DNA of 16,640 nt from an uncultured Porphyromonadaceae bacterium. Lineage in GTDB: Bacteria > Bacteroidota > Bacteroidia > Bacteroidales > Muribaculaceae. The DNA lies in the NCBI GenBank assembly GCA_902493335.1, contig CABUPJ010000056.1, forward strand, positions 1 to 16,640, read 5' to 3'. Below the pieces are notes generated by a model. That model did no database searches and had not been told where the DNA came from. It was given only the letters and a program-made list of their open reading frames with translations. Each line of letters starts with the position of its first letter. The stretch's first letter is position 1. This document shows positions 14,282-16,640 of the stretch, in pieces. The position numbers and the translations under genes were made by a program.

Positions 14282-16402
14282 TCAGTCAACTTTGACGGGA
14301 GCTATCTGACCGCTCTCGGGCTTTTTGATGCCGTCACGCTCAAGGAGCGCGTCAATCGACGGCTCCTGGCCGCGGAAACGGCGGTAAAGCTCGGCGGGAT
14401 TCTCCGTGCCGCCGAGCTCGAGGATATTCTTGCGGAAGGAGTCTGCTGTGGCGCGGTCGAAGATGCCGTTTTCCTTGAACTTCGCAAACGCGTCGGCATC
14501 GAGCACCTCGGCCCACTTATAGCTGTAGTAGCCGGCGGCATATCCTCCGGCGAATATGTGGCTGAACTGCGGCGATGTCATCGCGCCTTCGACGGGAGCG
14601 AAGATGGCGACCTGCTCGACGGCCTTGTTCTCGAAAGCCGGTGCGTCGGTCACAGGCTTGTCGATGGTGTGCCAGGCCATGTCAAGATAGCCGAACATCA
14701 GCTGACGCATGCAGGCGTATGCGGCGCCGTAGCGCGACGCGGCGACAAGGCGGTCAATCATCTCGGCCGGGATGGGCTCGCCGGTCTGATAGTGGCGGGC
14801 GAAGCCGTCGAGGAATTCTTTTTCCGTGAGATAGTTTTCGTTAAACTGTGAAGGCAGCTCGACAAAGTCACGGTAGACATTGGTGCCGCTGAGTGACGAA
14901 TACCTGGTGTTGGCGAGCAGACCGTGGAGGGCGTGGCCGAACTCGTGAAGGAATGTCTCGACCTCATAGGGAGTCAGCAGCGACGGTGTGTCGCCTGTCG
15001 GCTTGGTGAAGTTCATCACAATCGAGACATGCGGGCGCGAATTCTCGCCTTCGGGGGTGATATACTGGCTCTTGAAGTCAGTCATCCACGCACCCGGACG
15101 CTTCGACGCGCGGGGGAAGAAGTCTGTGTAGATGACACCGATATATTTGCCCGCGTCGTCTGTCACCTCGAATGCCTTGACATCGGGATGATAGACCTCG
15201 ATATCGGGGTTCTCGGTGAACTTCAGACCATAGAGCTTCGTGGCGAGTCCGAAGACGCCGGCAATCGTATTGTTGAGTTCAAAGTAAGGGCGCATCGACT
15301 CTTCGTCGAAGGCATATTTCGAAGCCTTGAGCTTGTTGGCGTAATAAGAATAATCCCACGGCATAATCTCGACGGGATGTCCTTCGAGTTTCGAGGCAAA
15401 CTCGGTCAGTTCGGCCATTTCCTCTTTGAGAGCGGGCGAGTAAGCCTCGCGCAGACGGTCGAGAAGACTATAGACATTCTCGGGTGTCTGGGCCATGGTC
15501 TGCTGCAGCGAATGTTTGGCGTAATTGTCGCTGCCGAGAAGATTCGCGATGTCGAGACGCAGCTCTGAGATGCGTTTGATGTTGTCGATGTTGCTGAATT
15601 CGCCCTTGGTATTGCGCGAGGTGTAGAGCTTGTTCATCTTCTCGCGCAGGTCGCGGCGGTCTGAGTATTTCATGAAAGCCATGTAGACGGGCTGGTCAAG
15701 AGTGAAGAGATATGCGTCGTCGCGGCCTTTCGCTTTGGCGGCCTCGGCTGCGGCTGCTATCGAGCTTTCGGGCAGACCGGCGAGGTCGTCTTTGGTCAAC
15801 CATATCTCGTATGTGTTAAGCTCTCGAAGCACGTTTTGGCCGAACTTGGTGGTCAGCTCCGACAGCTCGGCGCTGAGTCGTTTGAATTTCTCACGGTCTT
15901 CGCCGACGAGGTTGGCGCCCGAAAGGGCGAACGAATCGTATGTGCGCTCGAGCAGCATCTTGTCTTCGGGCGTGAGATTGAGACTCTCGCGCTTGTCCCA
16001 CACAGCTTTTACGCGCTTCCATAGACCTTCGTTGAGAATTATCGATGTCGAATAGTCGCTGAGTTTGCCCGAGGCCTCGACGCTGATTTCCATCATCTCG
16101 TCGTCGCTGAGAGCCGAGAGAAGCGGGAAGAAGGCGTTGGTCACGCGGTTGAGCGCGTCGCCGCTGCGTTCGAGCGCCACGATGGTGTTCTCGAATGTCG
16201 GTTCCTCGCTTTGGTTGACTATGTTGTCGATGTCGCGCTGCGCGAGCTCGATGCCCCGGTCGATGGCGGGCATCCACATCGAGTTGTCTATCTTTGAGAA
16301 CGGTATCGTCCCTCTGACTGTATCAAAAGGCTTTTCAAACATGTTTGTTGCTGATGTCATGATTGAAACAAATAAAAGTAAAGGTAATAAGACTTTTCTC
16401 AT
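14282..16402 (-). CDS. exported M3-family zinc metallopeptidase (peptidyl-dipeptidase Dcp-like)
   Basis: This enzyme probably removes dipeptides from, or cuts, short peptides in the periplasm. From the chosen ATG (16402) it has 706 residues, close to the usual Dcp/oligopeptidase A length of about 680-710. A signal peptide (MRKVLLPLLLFVSIMTSATN) precedes the mature protein. The M3 helical body includes FEKPFDTVRGTIPFSKI and ends in a C-terminal RFRGQEPSIDALLERDGI typical of Dcp. The active site is HEFGH (486-490, numbered from this start) with the third zinc ligand Glu515 in DFVELPSQ. An upstream TTG (16429) would add MCYINQFRI, but it lies inside the likely promoter -7 box, so I reject it. 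It is probably the first gene of the four-gene minus operon that ends at 11073. Confidence 0.9.
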   Translation of the reverse strand: MRKVLLPLLLFVSIMTSATNMFEKPFDTVRGTIPFSKIDNSMWMPAIDRGIELAQRDIDNIVNQSEEPTFENTIVALERSGDALNRVTNAFFPLLSALSDDEMMEISVEASGKLSDYSTSIILNEGLWKRVKAVWDKRESLNLTPEDKMLLERTYDSFALSGANLVGEDREKFKRLSAELSELTTKFGQNVLRELNTYEIWLTKDDLAGLPESSIAAAAEAAKAKGRDDAYLFTLDQPVYMAFMKYSDRRDLREKMNKLYTSRNTKGEFSNIDNIKRISELRLDIANLLGSDNYAKHSLQQTMAQTPENVYSLLDRLREAYSPALKEEMAELTEFASKLEGHPVEIMPWDYSYYANKLKASKYAFDEESMRPYFELNNTIAGVFGLATKLYGLKFTENPDIEVYHPDVKAFEVTDDAGKYIGVIYTDFFPRASKRPGAWMTDFKSQYITPEGENSRPHVSIVMNFTKPTGDTPSLLTPYEVETFLHEFGHALHGLLANTRYSSLSGTNVYRDFVELPSQFNENYLTEKEFLDGFARHYQTGEPIPAEMIDRLVAASRYGAAYACMRQLMFGYLDMAWHTIDKPVTDAPAFENKAVEQVAIFAPVEGAMTSPQFSHIFAGGYAAGYYSYKWAEVLDADAFAKFKENGIFDRATADSFRKNILELGGTENPAELYRRFRGQEPSIDALLERDGIKKPESGQIAPVKVD

Positions 16403-16426
16403 TATTCTGAATTGGTTTATATAACA

Positions 16427-16434
16427 CAAATTTA
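16427..16434 (-). promoter_or_regulatory. probable -7 box of the M3 peptidase operon promoter
   Basis: TAAATTTG on the minus strand matches TAnnTTTG at every fixed position and lies 24 bp upstream of the chosen ATG. A -33 partner is weak: the nearest TTTA (16461-16458) is 23 nt away, longer than the usual 19-21. The call therefore rests mainly on the -7 box and its position. Confidence 0.55.
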
Positions 16435-16552
16435 CTACAAAAGCCCGTCACCGGCGGTAAACAGTACTCTATTTAATTATTATTAACGTGGGAATTTACT
16501 CTTTATCGTCATTTCTCAAAAGACAGTATTTATTCACTACTCGTTTATATTC

Positions 16553-16569
16553 GGCGTTTTTCAAACGCC
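16553..16569. repeat. short inverted repeat upstream of the M3 peptidase
   Basis: GGCGTTT (16553-16559) and AAACGCC (16563-16569) are perfect reverse complements around the loop TTC. The flanks are AT-rich. A terminator role for a plus-strand gene is unlikely because no plus-strand gene lies just before it, and no clear T run follows in either direction. Confidence 0.6.
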
Positions 16570-16588
16570 ACCCTCTTTATTCCTGCTT

Positions 16589-16625
16589 CCGCGCACGCCG
16601 GAGCTGCGCTCCTCGGCGTACGCGG
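16589..16625. repeat. GC-rich palindromic hairpin at the right edge
   Basis: CCGCGCACGCCG (16589-16600) and CGGCGTACGCGG (16614-16625) pair at 11 of 12 positions, and an inner GAGC/GCTC pair extends the stem. The GC-rich block stands out in AT-rich intergenic DNA. It could be a dispersed repeat, a terminator stem for a gene beyond the edge, or a protein-binding palindrome; the window ends too soon to tell. No gene is visible in 16435-16640. Confidence 0.6.
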
Positions 16626-16640
16626 TCACCAGTAACATCA

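Noticed and set aside
14264..14851. 195-codon plus-strand open frame
   Set aside because: It is antisense to the M3 peptidase, which has clear active-site motifs; open antisense frames are common in GC-rich genes.
14924..15568. 214-codon plus-strand open frame
   Set aside because: It is antisense to the M3 peptidase and has no recognisable domain.
16403..16429. TTG start extending the M3 peptidase by nine residues
   Set aside because: The TTG lies inside the probable -7 promoter box and the extension would spoil an otherwise good signal peptide.

Overview
The window looks like a chromosomal segment from a Bacteroidales gut bacterium. A Muribaculaceae-like lineage is my best guess, but that is inference. 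The evidence is Bacteroidota-type promoters (TTTG, about 20 nt, TAnnTTTG), starts that mostly lack Shine-Dalgarno sequences, GC-rich genes separated by AT-rich gaps, and lineage-typical families (fimbrillin, DUF5119, DUF4293). Most genes belong to known families. I see no CRISPR array, tRNA, rRNA, transposase or phage gene.

Layout: (1) 1-664, plus strand: the end of rpmI (L35) and all of rplT (L20), the tail of an infC-rpmI-rplT ribosomal operon, closed by a strong hairpin. (2) 740-2767, minus strand: a compact operon of an FtsE-like ATPase, an uncharacterised C-terminal zinc-ribbon protein and an exported glucosaminidase; the first two overlap and the third begins at the stop of the second. 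(3) 2857-8817, plus strand: a heavy-metal efflux operon with a small exported His/Cys-rich protein, a lipoprotein adaptor with a His-rich N-terminal tail, a CusA/CzcA-type RND pump and a TolC-like outer-membrane channel, closed by a textbook terminator. Regions 2 and 3 are read outward from back-to-back promoters in an 89-bp gap. (4) 8885-10937, minus strand: two putative fimbrial lipoproteins (a DUF5119 protein, then a fimbrillin), visibly more AT-rich than the rest. (5) 11073-16402, minus strand: an M3 metallopeptidase, a YcxB-like two-helix membrane protein, a 733-residue TPR protein and a DUF4293 four-helix membrane protein, closed by a 15-bp hairpin terminator. (6) 16403-16640: the peptidase promoter and an intergenic stretch with two hairpins.

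How the genes work together: the metal operon encodes a complete tripartite exporter (inner-membrane pump, periplasmic adaptor, outer-membrane channel) with two His-rich exported partners that probably bind or buffer metal in the periplasm. No regulator is encoded beside it. The FtsE operon links an ATPase of the FtsEX class, known elsewhere to control peptidoglycan hydrolases, with a peptidoglycan hydrolase, although no ftsX lies in the window. The fimbrial pair probably forms a surface appendage or its anchor.

I did not find a clearly new system. The best leads are the ftsE/zinc-ribbon/hydrolase operon, the His-rich metal proteins with a promoter almost touching the first start codon, a perfect inverted repeat in the fimbrial leader, and the hairpins at the right edge.
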